A DNA stretch of 64,000 bases from assembly GCA_977017575.1 (NCBI GenBank), contig CDRNVI010000065.1, forward strand, positions 310,001 to 374,000. The letters run 5' to 3'. Of the stretch, positions 1 through 8,927 are shown piece after piece. The notes below the pieces were generated by a model. That model was not told the origin of the DNA. It did no database searches and saw only the letters and a list, made by a program, of their open reading frames with translations. The stretch comes from Paramoeba atlantica. Lineage: Eukaryota > Discosea. Position numbers and translations under genes: made by a program. Within the stretch, counting starts at the first letter, position 1. Every line of letters begins with the position of its first letter.

Positions 1-2761
1 TTTCATAGCCGTCACTATCAGACTCACAGGTATCATGGGGAGGACATTCCGAATTAGATTTGTCGGTCTCTTTGCCATAAGATTCAAAATTCAGAGCGAG
101 GAAAATTTCAATGATCGTACGACAACGGCCACGTATATCTGGATTTACGTGAGGTAACACTTTTGATAATCCCAATATGGACACTTTTCGATCATAGTTG
201 CGCAAACGTTTGTGGTATTTCTCCAAAAAACTGCCGTACGCGTCAAAGAACTCGTTGAACATGTTGCTTGAACTTAAAGTATTCAAACAAAGATGCGAGT
301 CAAACCAGAATGCGTTCAGAATAACATGCATGAGTTTCAAGTGGAGTCTCGTGCTTGAGTCTTTTTTATGTCTAAGATTCGCTAAAACAAGATTTAGAAG
401 AAGAGGAAGCACATGATCTATATGTTCTTTCTGGTTTGCTCCGTGCTGTAACAATGTTTCTAAAAGGCTAGGTGCTACTAGAACGATTTCGTCCTCATAA
501 TCTTGAGTACGATCCAAAGTGTGCTCACAGATCTCTACGATGAAGTTAACTAGACCCCGTTGGCAAAATTCCTGTGGTGAAGAGCAAAGATAATTATCCA
601 AAGGGGCGAGCATCGAAGGTAGATAGTCAGTTCCCCCGTCGCAAAGAATTTGGCGGAGTCTAGGCAGAAGCTCCCACATGAAGGGGAGTAGAGATTTAGA
701 GTGCATGGTGAGAACGGAAAGGAGATCCAAAGTTTCTTCGAGATAGTCAGGCATATTTTCCGCAAGTAATTTATCAAATAGAGGAAACATCTTGCCCTGC
801 AGCGCATTGTACACCTCTTCATGAGCGGTCACGGATGCGCATAGAGTGTATAGCGCATTGAGAATGCGATCCAATGCCCCGCATAGCTCCGATGCTGTTT
901 CCACATTTTCCTGGTGAGAAGATTGATTCTCTACATCTTGCACTGCCCTTCGTTCTTCCTCTAGCATTCGTAAACCGTGAGTAACGAGAACTTCTGTTAC
1001 GTACTCGGCAAATGCTGCGAGTTGGTCGCCAAATTGATCTACTACGGCTTCCAAAAGTATTAACGCATCTTCATTGTTCAATTCTCGAGACAGACGCAGT
1101 GAAGTTTCTACCAGAAGGGGAAGAAAAGGCGCTACCATGCCATGTAATTCCGTGCGGCGCAAAATTCTTCTCCATCCAACAGTTGCTAGGACTTGAACGG
1201 GAAGCGGCTCCGCTGAATCCAAAAGTTGCATACCCGTCTTAAGAAAATTTTTTGTACCCTCTTCATTTCCTCCCAAAGCCATAAGATGTCGACAAGCTAG
1301 AGGGAAACAAATACTTCGAATGTACGATACTTGGCTGAAACAACCAGGCAAAACGACCTCCTTCACTAGATTGGTAACTGCTTTACTACACGGGCCTTTA
1401 CTAAGCACTGGAGATAATTTATCCAGCGCGTGCACTGCCCCATAAGAAGTGTATGGAGGTTCATTTTGAGCATGGCTCCCAAGAAATCCTAGAAATTGTA
1501 TTACCGATGATTGATTCCCGTCCTTGATTTGTTTCATGATAATGTTTTTAATCAGTCGAGCCGAAGCTTCTCGAGAGTCATAAATCGTGTGTTCCAGATC
1601 ACCTATACGATTGATGTATTCCTCAGGCTCATAGACCCAGAGGTGTTCATCGTTTTCAGTGAAACACAAAGCCTTAAACAATGGCCCAAGGATAAGTTCT
1701 TTCCAGTAACTCGCAAGTGAAGACATCAATTTGGCGTCATTAACAACCAATGAAAGATACTCCGTTGAAAGAGCAAATGATTTTTTGAAGTCTGCCGCGT
1801 GATCAACATGACAAAGATTAAAGCAACACAAGGCAAATCTTTCTGCATATTTAGAGTACCACGCATTCAAAAAATCTTTCTCGGCACGTTGTCTTGCTGT
1901 CTTCGCAGGTTTCTTTCCAAGTTTTCTCCGACTACAAAAGCCAAACCACCTGTGTATAATACGTGTTTCCCACTTTAGTATTCCCCACGCGTCTTCTGGC
2001 GTCTCCATATGCGGAATGAGCTTCAAGATATCAGTCATACTAGTGGAAAGTATCTCTAGCCATCTCAAAATATGATCAGAGTCCGAACGCTCATACGGCA
2101 TTCCAGAGCATGTGCTTGACCACAATATTTTACAACAGACTCGAAGTGGAGTACAACGACTTTGAAGCTCCGAGCCGTTTAACTCACCTGCAGAATTCTT
2201 TGGTGAAATTAACTTCATAAAAAGTGATTGAAGCTCCGGAAGCACCATTTGTGGATATGTCTCCCAAATAGCATTGTTTCCGGGCGCGTACTCGTACGTT
2301 TTCCCTACTGTACGAAGAATTGTCAACGCACGAGTAAGTATCGATAAATTAGGAGAAGAAAGCCAGTTAAGAGTTTGGGGAACTGTTTTTGACCACCCCG
2401 AAGGAGTAAAAAATTCAAACAAAGTTCGAAGTACCTCCAGAAGGGGTCGACAACAGCTATTGGAACAGCTAATAACAACTTGAAGAAACGTTTCCTCGAG
2501 CCCACGTAATGAGGCTCGTAGCTCTTCGTCGGTTTCACTGCTTAGTTGTATTCGAAAAACTAAGTTCTTCAAGTAAACTGATGCTGCCTGTCTTGTACTC
2601 TCTGGAAAGCTCTCCATGGAGATAATATTCAGAAGAACACCGAATATCTCTAGTGATTTTTCAGTTAGGTGGGCCAATCGTTCCTCACACGCTGTACGCA
2701 TCTCTTTATCAACAGAAAAGGTACCGTTTAAGGCATCTACAAGCTGCTCGATGGGAATCAT
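1..2761 (-). CDS. Importin-7/8-type karyopherin, 3' end off the left edge
   Basis: The minus strand is open from an ATG at 2761 to the window edge, giving about 920 residues without a stop; the C-terminus lies outside. The N-terminus (MIPIEQLVDALNGTFSVD...) has the importin-beta N-terminal pattern, including 'STRQAASVYLKNLV'. Further on come stretches typical of the importin-7/8 (Nmd5/Sxm1) branch: 'EYINRIGDLEHTIYDSREA' near residue 380, 'LPDYLEETLDLLSVLT' near 670, and 'NYDRKVSILGLSKVLP' near 860. Members of this branch are about 1,000-1,050 residues, so roughly 100 are missing here. They are HEAT-repeat receptors that bind RanGTP and carry ribosomal proteins, histones and other cargo into the nucleus. 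No intron is needed. The branch assignment rests on motifs read by eye. Confidence 0.85.
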   Translation of the reverse strand, partial: MIPIEQLVDALNGTFSVDKEMRTACEERLAHLTEKSLEIFGVLLNIISMESFPESTRQAASVYLKNLVFRIQLSSETDEELRASLRGLEETFLQVVISCSNSCCRPLLEVLRTLFEFFTPSGWSKTVPQTLNWLSSPNLSILTRALTILRTVGKTYEYAPGNNAIWETYPQMVLPELQSLFMKLISPKNSAGELNGSELQSRCTPLRVCCKILWSSTCSGMPYERSDSDHILRWLEILSTSMTDILKLIPHMETPEDAWGILKWETRIIHRWFGFCSRRKLGKKPAKTARQRAEKDFLNAWYSKYAERFALCCFNLCHVDHAADFKKSFALSTEYLSLVVNDAKLMSSLASYWKELILGPLFKALCFTENDEHLWVYEPEEYINRIGDLEHTIYDSREASARLIKNIIMKQIKDGNQSSVIQFLGFLGSHAQNEPPYTSYGAVHALDKLSPVLSKGPCSKAVTNLVKEVVLPGCFSQVSYIRSICFPLACRHLMALGGNEEGTKNFLKTGMQLLDSAEPLPVQVLATVGWRRILRRTELHGMVAPFLPLLVETSLRLSRELNNEDALILLEAVVDQFGDQLAAFAEYVTEVLVTHGLRMLEEERRAVQDVENQSSHQENVETASELCGALDRILNALYTLCASVTAHEEVYNALQGKMFPLFDKLLAENMPDYLEETLDLLSVLTMHSKSLLPFMWELLPRLRQILCDGGTDYLPSMLAPLDNYLCSSPQEFCQRGLVNFIVEICEHTLDRTQDYEDEIVLVAPSLLETLLQHGANQKEHIDHVLPLLLNLVLANLRHKKDSSTRLHLKLMHVILNAFWFDSHLCLNTLSSSNMFNEFFDAYGSFLEKYHKRLRNYDRKVSILGLSKVLPHVNPDIRGRCRTIIEIFLALNFESYGKETDKSNSECPPHDTCESDSDGYE

Positions 2762-3106
2762 TGACAGCAAAGTTATATGAAAATCCAAAATTTACAATAA
2801 ATGCCGGAGTCAGTTATACAATTGAGTAATCATTATAGATTTATGATCAATGTCAAACGTCAACTCATAAATATTTCTTCATAGCAAATTCGGTTATACA
2901 CGTATGGACTAAGAGGCTTCACATTTGTCAAGATAATGCATCGTTTTTCAAAACACAGCTCGGACTCATATTACAGAAAAAATAGCAAAACGGCACTCTG
3001 CTTATAGATGATATAATAGACCGTGAAGTCCACAATCCATCCATTATCATATTCACTAACCATTATACATCGATTTCGCGGCAAGATGAGCCTACATCAG
3101 CCTGCA
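2762..3106. other. Intergenic spacer, importin to HslU
   Basis: AT-rich spacer of 345 bases between the importin start and the HslU stop. I see no gene, repeat or RNA element in it. It must hold the importin promoter and the HslU 3' processing signals, but nothing recognisable marks them. Confidence 0.5.
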
Positions 3107-4534
3107 TTAGAGCAAATACTTCGTGATGTCCATCTTCTTCAGTAGATCTCCTACTGCATCTTGGACATGTCCCGCAGTTATCGTAAGCTTCTTACCTTTT
3201 AGCTCCGGTCCCTGGAAACTGTAGTCTTCCATCACTCGCTCCATGATTGTAAAGAGCCGTCGAGCACCAATGTTCTGCAGGTTCGTGTTCACTTGCGTCG
3301 CGATGGATGCCATGGCCCATATTGCCCTTTCCTCGAATTCCAAAGTTACACCCTCTGTTGCGAACATTGCAATATTTTGTCTGATGAGGTTATGCTTCGG
3401 CGTTGTCAGAATGCGATAGAAGTCTTCTTTGGTCAGCGCCTTCAATTCCACCCGAATAGGTAGCCTGCCCTGAAGCTCGGCAAGCATATCGCTTGGCTTG
3501 ACGGCATGAAACGCGCCGCTGCAGATAAACAGAATCTTATCCGTCTTCACTGTGACGTTACTTTTCGTCGTCACCGAAGTACCCTCAATCAGCGGAAGTA
3601 AGTCCTGTTGGACCCCTTCGGCGCTGGCCTGATGTCCGTGATAGGAGTCTCGTCCCACCACAATCTTGTCAATCTCGTCAATCACCACAATCCCGTCCTC
3701 TTCACACGCCCGGGTAGCCTCCTTTTGCACATCCACCGTGTCCACGAGCTTTTCCAGCTCCTCCGCCGTCACCACAGGCAGCGCCTCCTTAATCCGCATT
3801 GTCTTCTTTATTGTGCGCTGCCGTTTTCCCCCTGCGGCCATCCCAGGCAGGTCAAGCGAAATGTGTATGTTCCCCTCCGCAGCCTGTTTCGGTGCATCCT
3901 TCTTCTCCGTAATGTCCAGCGTGACATCCAAATCGTCCAGTGCCCCCGTACGGAGGTGTTCACGAAAACTCCCGGTGGACCCTGCCAGAGCTTGCAGGAT
4001 CCGATCCTCAGCCCGGGCCTTCGCGACCTCCTCGTTCTTCTTCACCACCTGGTTACGCACGTTCGCAATCGAGGCCTTTAGCAGGTCATCAATAATGGTG
4101 TCCACATCACGCCCGTGGAACCCCACTTCCGTAAATCGCGTAGCCTCGACTTTCACAAACGGGGCCTCGGTGAGCTTCGCCAAGCGACGCGCGATCTCCG
4201 TCTTGCCACACCCCGTGGGACCGATCATTAAAATATTCTTCGGGGAGATTTCCTCTTGCATGTCGAGTTCCACATGGTGGCGACGCCAGCGGTTGCGTAG
4301 CGCAATCGCGACGGCGCGTTTCGCCTCGGGCTGGCCGACAATAAACTTGTCGAGCTCCTTTACAAGGGACAGGGGGGTCATGCATTTCATGTCCCGTGCG
4401 GGGTTGGGTGGGCTCTCGGCCCCGTCTGGGGATTTGGGAGCGTTTGTATCGGGTGTGGTGTCCGAGCCCTCGGACCCGGAGGTCTTCAGAAGCGTTGCGG
4501 TGGCAAAAAACAGACGACCGTAGGATCGATGCAT
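3107..4534 (-). CDS. hslU: HslU, ATPase subunit of the mitochondrial HslVU protease
   Basis: 475 residues. HslU is an AAA+ unfoldase that forms a hexamer and feeds proteins into the HslV peptidase; eukaryotic copies act in mitochondria. After a leader of about 50 residues (MHRSYGRLFFATATLL..., rich in Ser/Thr/Pro) comes the family N-terminus 'LVKELDKFIVGQPEAKRAVA'. Walker A is GPTGCGKT at 105-112 and Walker B is VVIDEID near 285. The intermediate (I) domain lies between them, around residues 150-260. The C-terminal tail DITKYLL matches the tail that docks into HslV. The pore loop reads GFHG where bacteria usually have GYVG, so the aromatic is kept. The length equals bacterial HslU (about 443) plus the leader. 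The 5' half is clearly GC-richer than the flanks. HslV is not in this window. Confidence 0.95.
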   Translation of the reverse strand: MHRSYGRLFFATATLLKTSGSEGSDTTPDTNAPKSPDGAESPPNPARDMKCMTPLSLVKELDKFIVGQPEAKRAVAIALRNRWRRHHVELDMQEEISPKNILMIGPTGCGKTEIARRLAKLTEAPFVKVEATRFTEVGFHGRDVDTIIDDLLKASIANVRNQVVKKNEEVAKARAEDRILQALAGSTGSFREHLRTGALDDLDVTLDITEKKDAPKQAAEGNIHISLDLPGMAAGGKRQRTIKKTMRIKEALPVVTAEELEKLVDTVDVQKEATRACEEDGIVVIDEIDKIVVGRDSYHGHQASAEGVQQDLLPLIEGTSVTTKSNVTVKTDKILFICSGAFHAVKPSDMLAELQGRLPIRVELKALTKEDFYRILTTPKHNLIRQNIAMFATEGVTLEFEERAIWAMASIATQVNTNLQNIGARRLFTIMERVMEDYSFQGPELKGKKLTITAGHVQDAVGDLLKKMDITKYLL

Positions 4535-4699
4535 GAAGAGGGTAAAAAAAACCGGGTAAATATCGTGGTATTCGATAGATATCTAAGAATTTCTTACAGA
4601 AAATTCTATTTTTGCTCTTACAATTGCATTTTAATTCAAAATATTCATACCGCCGCGTATAATGGCTAGTTCTGTACCTTGTTGACAACGTTTTTTATT

Positions 4700-5895
4700 A
4701 ATGTCTTTTATTAAAAAAGAGCCCCGAAAGGTGTCCGGATCTTTCGGAGGTTTGTTGGCGGCCAAAGAAAAACTCCGATTGGCCACGTGTTGTCGGGGAA
4801 ACCTGTTCCTGCCCCCAAAGCAGGAATGGGGAGTAGCTAAACTCCGGCCGCGGGCTCTGTTCCGTATGTAGTCTCTTTTGCTCCCTGGGGGGCGTTTCGC
4901 TATAACCTGGCATAGGTCTTATGATTTACGTACGAAGTTGTGGGAGGGGACTGTTGTACCATTGCTTGCGGATGGCCGGCGCCTCGTTAAGTATGATGCA
5001 ATGGCTGATCGACTCCTCCCGTTTCCTCCGAATGATTCACGGATACTTGTTTCAAGGGGAAGAGTTGGTACCTCAGGAAAGAAAAGGAAGGACAAACGGG
5101 ACAGGAAACGCAAATACTGCTCTCGAGCTGGCTACCGAGAGCAGCCATCCAAGATGAGCGCTATGAGAGGGGGGATTTACAGTTAGTACCCTAAATGTGG
5201 ACACTTTGAAGCTAAAAACAACGGAAGCGTTTTCGCTAAGAAAATCTATTAGACTGCACCAGGCGGCAGGTTTCATGAGGAGTCAACGCACTGAAATTAT
5301 AGCTCTGCAGGAAACAAGGCTGACGTTTGAAGGAAACGAACCGATTTTACATCGGAAGCTTTATATAAGCTAGCTCTTAGTTCACCTCTATCTGATGAGT
5401 GCAACAAAAGGGTACAATGGAATGGCACTAATTAGCAAAATCAGGGCATTCGGCTTACGTTGCATGATGGGAATTAGCGATCCCAGCTTCCCGAGCTAAC
5501 TCACCCGGCGTCGTAAAGCAAACGACGCTAAACTAGGGTGAGATTGTTTCCGTGCAACCTGGAAATGGCAATTCCAGCACCCGGCACCAACAAAACAAGG
5601 CGCCAAATAACTAGGGTGCGAGGAATGCCGCGGAAAGGGTCTGCCCGGCACCAACAAATTGGGAAACTAGGGTAAATACCAATACGCACTAACAAATAAT
5701 CATTGGATGCTTGGCGGCTGTGCAGTCTGTAATGCCCAGTCTAAAAACTGTGACGCATGGCAAAAGCTATGATTTTCATAGCCTGGCTCGCACGGCTAAA
5801 AGCAATTAACTTTGGATAGTTCCCGGCTATCTCCGAGAGGGTACGTCCCTAGGGGATAAACACCCTTATCAATCAATCAATCAATCAATAACGGC
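4700..5895 (+). mobile_element. Truncated LINE: endonuclease start plus 3' UTR ending in an ATCA microsatellite
   Basis: Around 5173-5370 one plus-strand frame reads 'GFTVSTLNVDTLKLKT', then 'RSQRTEIIALQETRL'. This is the opening of the endonuclease/exonuclease/phosphatase domain of non-LTR retrotransposon ORF2 (N in the first motif, QE in the second). The frame stops soon after, and no reverse transcriptase follows. The upstream piece from about 4700, with a 102-residue frame at 4878-5186 ending in a basic stretch, may be the element's 5' part. From about 5480 an untranslatable stretch with repeated 'cccggcaccaacaaa' runs to a (TCAA)n tail at about 5871-5890, which resembles a LINE 3' end. 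The element therefore lacks most of its coding region. Boundaries are approximate and the clade is not resolved. Confidence 0.6.
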
Positions 5896-6275
5896 TAGTA
5901 GGCAACCACATCCCCCTATATGCGACAAAGGGAACTGTTTCTTGGGGATGACGTTAGCACCCGAAGCGCAACAAAGCATCGCTCTATTTTTGACTCAAAA
6001 CTGGGGATGTGGATGGGTAAGAACTCCTTCGCTGGGGCATTTCAAACATAGACACAAAAGTGTCCCATATGTCGGTGGAGAAGTACAGACGGTCCGTCAC
6101 ATTTTAACTGAGTGCCCTGTTGCGCTCAGTCAGGAGCGTTTTTCCTACAGGCATTATCGTATTCTTTTATGCCGTCATCGCATCACCCTCCAGACTCCTG
6201 CGCCGGAGTCCGCACCTCAACTCTATTTGCTATGTGCGCTGAGACGAGGGCTCTGACCGGGTGAGGTTAAAAGAG
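5896..6275 (+). mobile_element. 3' fragment of a second LINE copy (C-terminus of ORF2)
   Basis: A 104-residue frame at 5942-6256 carries 'GGEVQTVRHILTECPVALSQER'-like sequence. This has the H-x(3)-C-P spacing seen in the cysteine/histidine motif after the reverse transcriptase of many LINEs, although the usual leading cysteines are not evident. No reverse transcriptase core lies upstream, so this is a 5'-truncated insertion. The end of this fragment (about 6198-6262) reappears in degenerate form at 48757-48812 and 59287-59342, which shows that the family is repeated in this genome. Confidence 0.55.
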
Positions 6276-6308
6276 GACAGTACATTTTTATATTTTAATT
6301 GCGCTCTT

Positions 6309-8741
6309 TCACCAAGCATCAACAAAGTATCGACCATTGAGGTGCATGCGGTGCACATATTGACGCGCATCTTCTATTGTACGAAGAGCATGCAAAGGTC
6401 CGACATTTTTGTCGGTCGCATACTCGTATAAAACCCTTGTCAAGGCATTCGTTACATCGCGCGGCATATTCTTGGCATTCCCCGAGATAAATACTACTGC
6501 TTGGCGCTTAATGATAAGGTCCACTATATGATGACCCAGCGGCAAATACGAAGGCGTGTCGGAAGGTACTGGGGCAACTGTACCTGTATCTTTTTTTCCT
6601 GTGAAAAATTTAGCAACATGTATACGATTTTCGGGATCAGAAATTAGATGCTGTACGTAGCGTTTGTAACCTGGTGTGTCCCTTGAAAAAGCCACCAGAC
6701 TAGAAACCCGTTTAGAATGATCCCAAGAAGCGTCTTTGGGGAAGCGTGCGTTGATAATGCATTCGATCTCATCCTTATACAACCAGTCTTTTGAAGAAAA
6801 CCGACATCCATATAAAAACATGTCGTGAGCGTTATCAATACCGGGTCTTCCCCTTTCAATGTACAGCGAACGACATGGAGCAATACCTAGGCCCGGCCCT
6901 ATGAGAATTAGTGGACGCGTAAGATCCTGGCTAAGCGTTTCAGGTAACACGCCTCGACGAAGACTACACCGTGGTAGAAATGCGCTACAACACTTATAAT
7001 CGTCTTTTCTGCTCTCCGGGTTCGCGACATGTGAAAGCTTGCACGCACATGTACTCTCATTGCATGGTGTGAGAGCTGCCAAGTAAGAAGTTGCATGACC
7101 CATTCTATGCCTTTTATACGGAGTGGTGTACTTAATCACAGCAAAAGTTATGTTTAACCTTAAATTATTAGGTGAATCTTCTTGGAAAGCACCAAGAGCG
7201 GTGTGCAGTGTGTCGAATGTTTGGTTAATCCCTGGAAAGCATGAAGAAATAGAGAAAAGTCGAGGCCGTATCGGAAGTGCGTAAGATACAAAAACGTCTA
7301 GTGGTAGACGAACATTCGGAAAGTCTTCCAAGACCTCGACTACGGACCTGTGCTCGCGTAGGACGTAGTCAACGTAATCTTCCACGCCGTTAAGGCCTCC
7401 AAGCTCTTCCAGTTTCTCAATGGATTCATCGCAAAGGTGTGTTGGTCCATTAGCGCAGCGCATAGCAAGCAGAAAGAGTTGAGGAGCGCTACCGTAGAGA
7501 TCCATACACCAGCTTAGCAACTCACCCAGGGCCATCCATTTGTTTAGAAAATTCTCTTCCAGCTCTGATGGAGCTACGTACAGACGCTCCGAAAGAGTTT
7601 CTATGAAGACTTTCACGTCGTTTAAGGGGTTAAACCCTTTCTCAATCAAATCCAAAACTGTGGTCCCAGAGGTCAAAGTGAGGTATTCACATATCTGTGA
7701 TACCATTCTCTGTGGATTAGGAGGTGAAACTGCCAGAGCATCTGTAGGGTACCACCGAATATCGCCTCCTGCCTCTTGGACGCCACTTTCACATGAAAAT
7801 GGGAGCAGTCTTAGTGATAGCTCTCGTACGTCTTGAAAGTGTTCTGGCGTCGTGATTCTCTTATTTTGTTCTACGCAGAGACTTATACTTGATAGTGCGC
7901 TAGAAATCTGCTCCTCACCGTGTCCTGATTTATCATTTTCATGTCTCAAATCATTTCCTTTGTCAAGGTTAATACAGCTGTTTAATAAGGCATTCTCTGC
8001 GAGCTCCTTCCCACAGATACGATATCGTACACTGCGGAGTAACGGCAATGCCATACTTTTTCCGGACGAATGTGTATCATGGTAGTCTTTTCTTGCTCCA
8101 GGTGCATAACTCAATTGGGACCGATCCGACAATAGATTTAGCAAGCTTACTGCCCATGGGAGAAACGATGTTCCCCATCCCCCAGACTCCATGTCGTCAC
8201 CTAATCCACGATTTAACAGAGGTTTGCCTCCTAATTGAGTGAGGCGATTGTGAAGCATTTTCCCCATAACGTTGTATTTTTCGTACGAAGAGTCTCCAAG
8301 ACCAAAAACTGCAAATGAAAACTCCGAACCCAACTCGTTATCCTGACAAAAGTGAGGACAGTTGCGTCTGAGTAATGTTTGCCAAAAACGATGCATCATA
8401 AGAGGGGGCTCACCTTGTCCAGCCGTAGAGACAATAAAAATAGTAGCAATGACCGGTGTAAATTCTTGAGGAGCATTAAAAAAATGACGCGCACCACTAG
8501 AAACTGATTCTAAAGAATTGTAATATTTTTCGATGGAATAAACGTGAGCTCTCAAAGGTGGATTTTTTCTCTCCCTTTCTCCTGTGTTCAGTACTTGGTA
8601 ACCAGCAATCGCCAACGCTAGCCGGATGGCCACTTCTCGCGCCGTTCCGGTTTCTGTAGCATACAGTATCAGCACATCTGGGCATTGCTTCTTTCTGTTG
8701 CCTTCAGCAAGATAGCGCTCTACCCCTGCCCTGGAATTCAT
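6309..8741 (-). CDS. Tah18/NDOR1-type NADPH diflavin reductase
   Basis: 810 residues. The enzyme passes electrons from NADPH through FAD and FMN; in known eukaryotes its partner is Dre2/CIAPIN1 in the cytosolic Fe-S assembly pathway. The flavodoxin domain opens with 'LILYATETGTAREVA' (FMN phosphate loop, near residue 25) and continues with 'STAGQGEPP' and 'FGLGDSSYEKYN'. The FAD-binding motif is RPRLFSISS near 494. The NADPH site is 'ILIGPGLGIAPCRS' near 615, and 'VFISGNAKNMPRDV' lies further on. It ends in an aromatic Trp, as family members do. At 810 residues it exceeds the usual 600 or so; the extra length lies mainly in the linker and connecting domain (about 215-330). Cytochrome P450 reductase is less likely because there is no N-terminal membrane anchor. 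Confidence 0.9.
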   Translation of the reverse strand: MNSRAGVERYLAEGNRKKQCPDVLILYATETGTAREVAIRLALAIAGYQVLNTGERERKNPPLRAHVYSIEKYYNSLESVSSGARHFFNAPQEFTPVIATIFIVSTAGQGEPPLMMHRFWQTLLRRNCPHFCQDNELGSEFSFAVFGLGDSSYEKYNVMGKMLHNRLTQLGGKPLLNRGLGDDMESGGWGTSFLPWAVSLLNLLSDRSQLSYAPGARKDYHDTHSSGKSMALPLLRSVRYRICGKELAENALLNSCINLDKGNDLRHENDKSGHGEEQISSALSSISLCVEQNKRITTPEHFQDVRELSLRLLPFSCESGVQEAGGDIRWYPTDALAVSPPNPQRMVSQICEYLTLTSGTTVLDLIEKGFNPLNDVKVFIETLSERLYVAPSELEENFLNKWMALGELLSWCMDLYGSAPQLFLLAMRCANGPTHLCDESIEKLEELGGLNGVEDYVDYVLREHRSVVEVLEDFPNVRLPLDVFVSYALPIRPRLFSISSCFPGINQTFDTLHTALGAFQEDSPNNLRLNITFAVIKYTTPYKRHRMGHATSYLAALTPCNESTCACKLSHVANPESRKDDYKCCSAFLPRCSLRRGVLPETLSQDLTRPLILIGPGLGIAPCRSLYIERGRPGIDNAHDMFLYGCRFSSKDWLYKDEIECIINARFPKDASWDHSKRVSSLVAFSRDTPGYKRYVQHLISDPENRIHVAKFFTGKKDTGTVAPVPSDTPSYLPLGHHIVDLIIKRQAVVFISGNAKNMPRDVTNALTRVLYEYATDKNVGPLHALRTIEDARQYVHRMHLNGRYFVDAW

Positions 8742-8927
8742 TCAAGAAAAATTGTTCTACCCATCAATAGTTTCAAAGCGCAAACCATACCATAGTGAAA
8801 ACTTTTCACTGAAAAGTACATGTATGCGTTAAAGTGAAATACACTGTATAAGAAGCATACTGTTATGTGAAGCATGAAAAAGTCTGAGCCTCATATGAGA
8901 AACGTTATTCGCCTGTTTTTAATTACA

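Noticed and set aside
3608-4523. Long plus-strand frames of 157 and 285 codons opposite HslU
   Set aside because: They are antisense shadows of the GC-rich HslU coding region, low in complexity and unlike any family.
4107-4688. 193-codon minus-strand frame overlapping the start of HslU
   Set aside because: A different phase of the same region. Its sequence is a scrambled reading of the HslU 5' end without family similarity.
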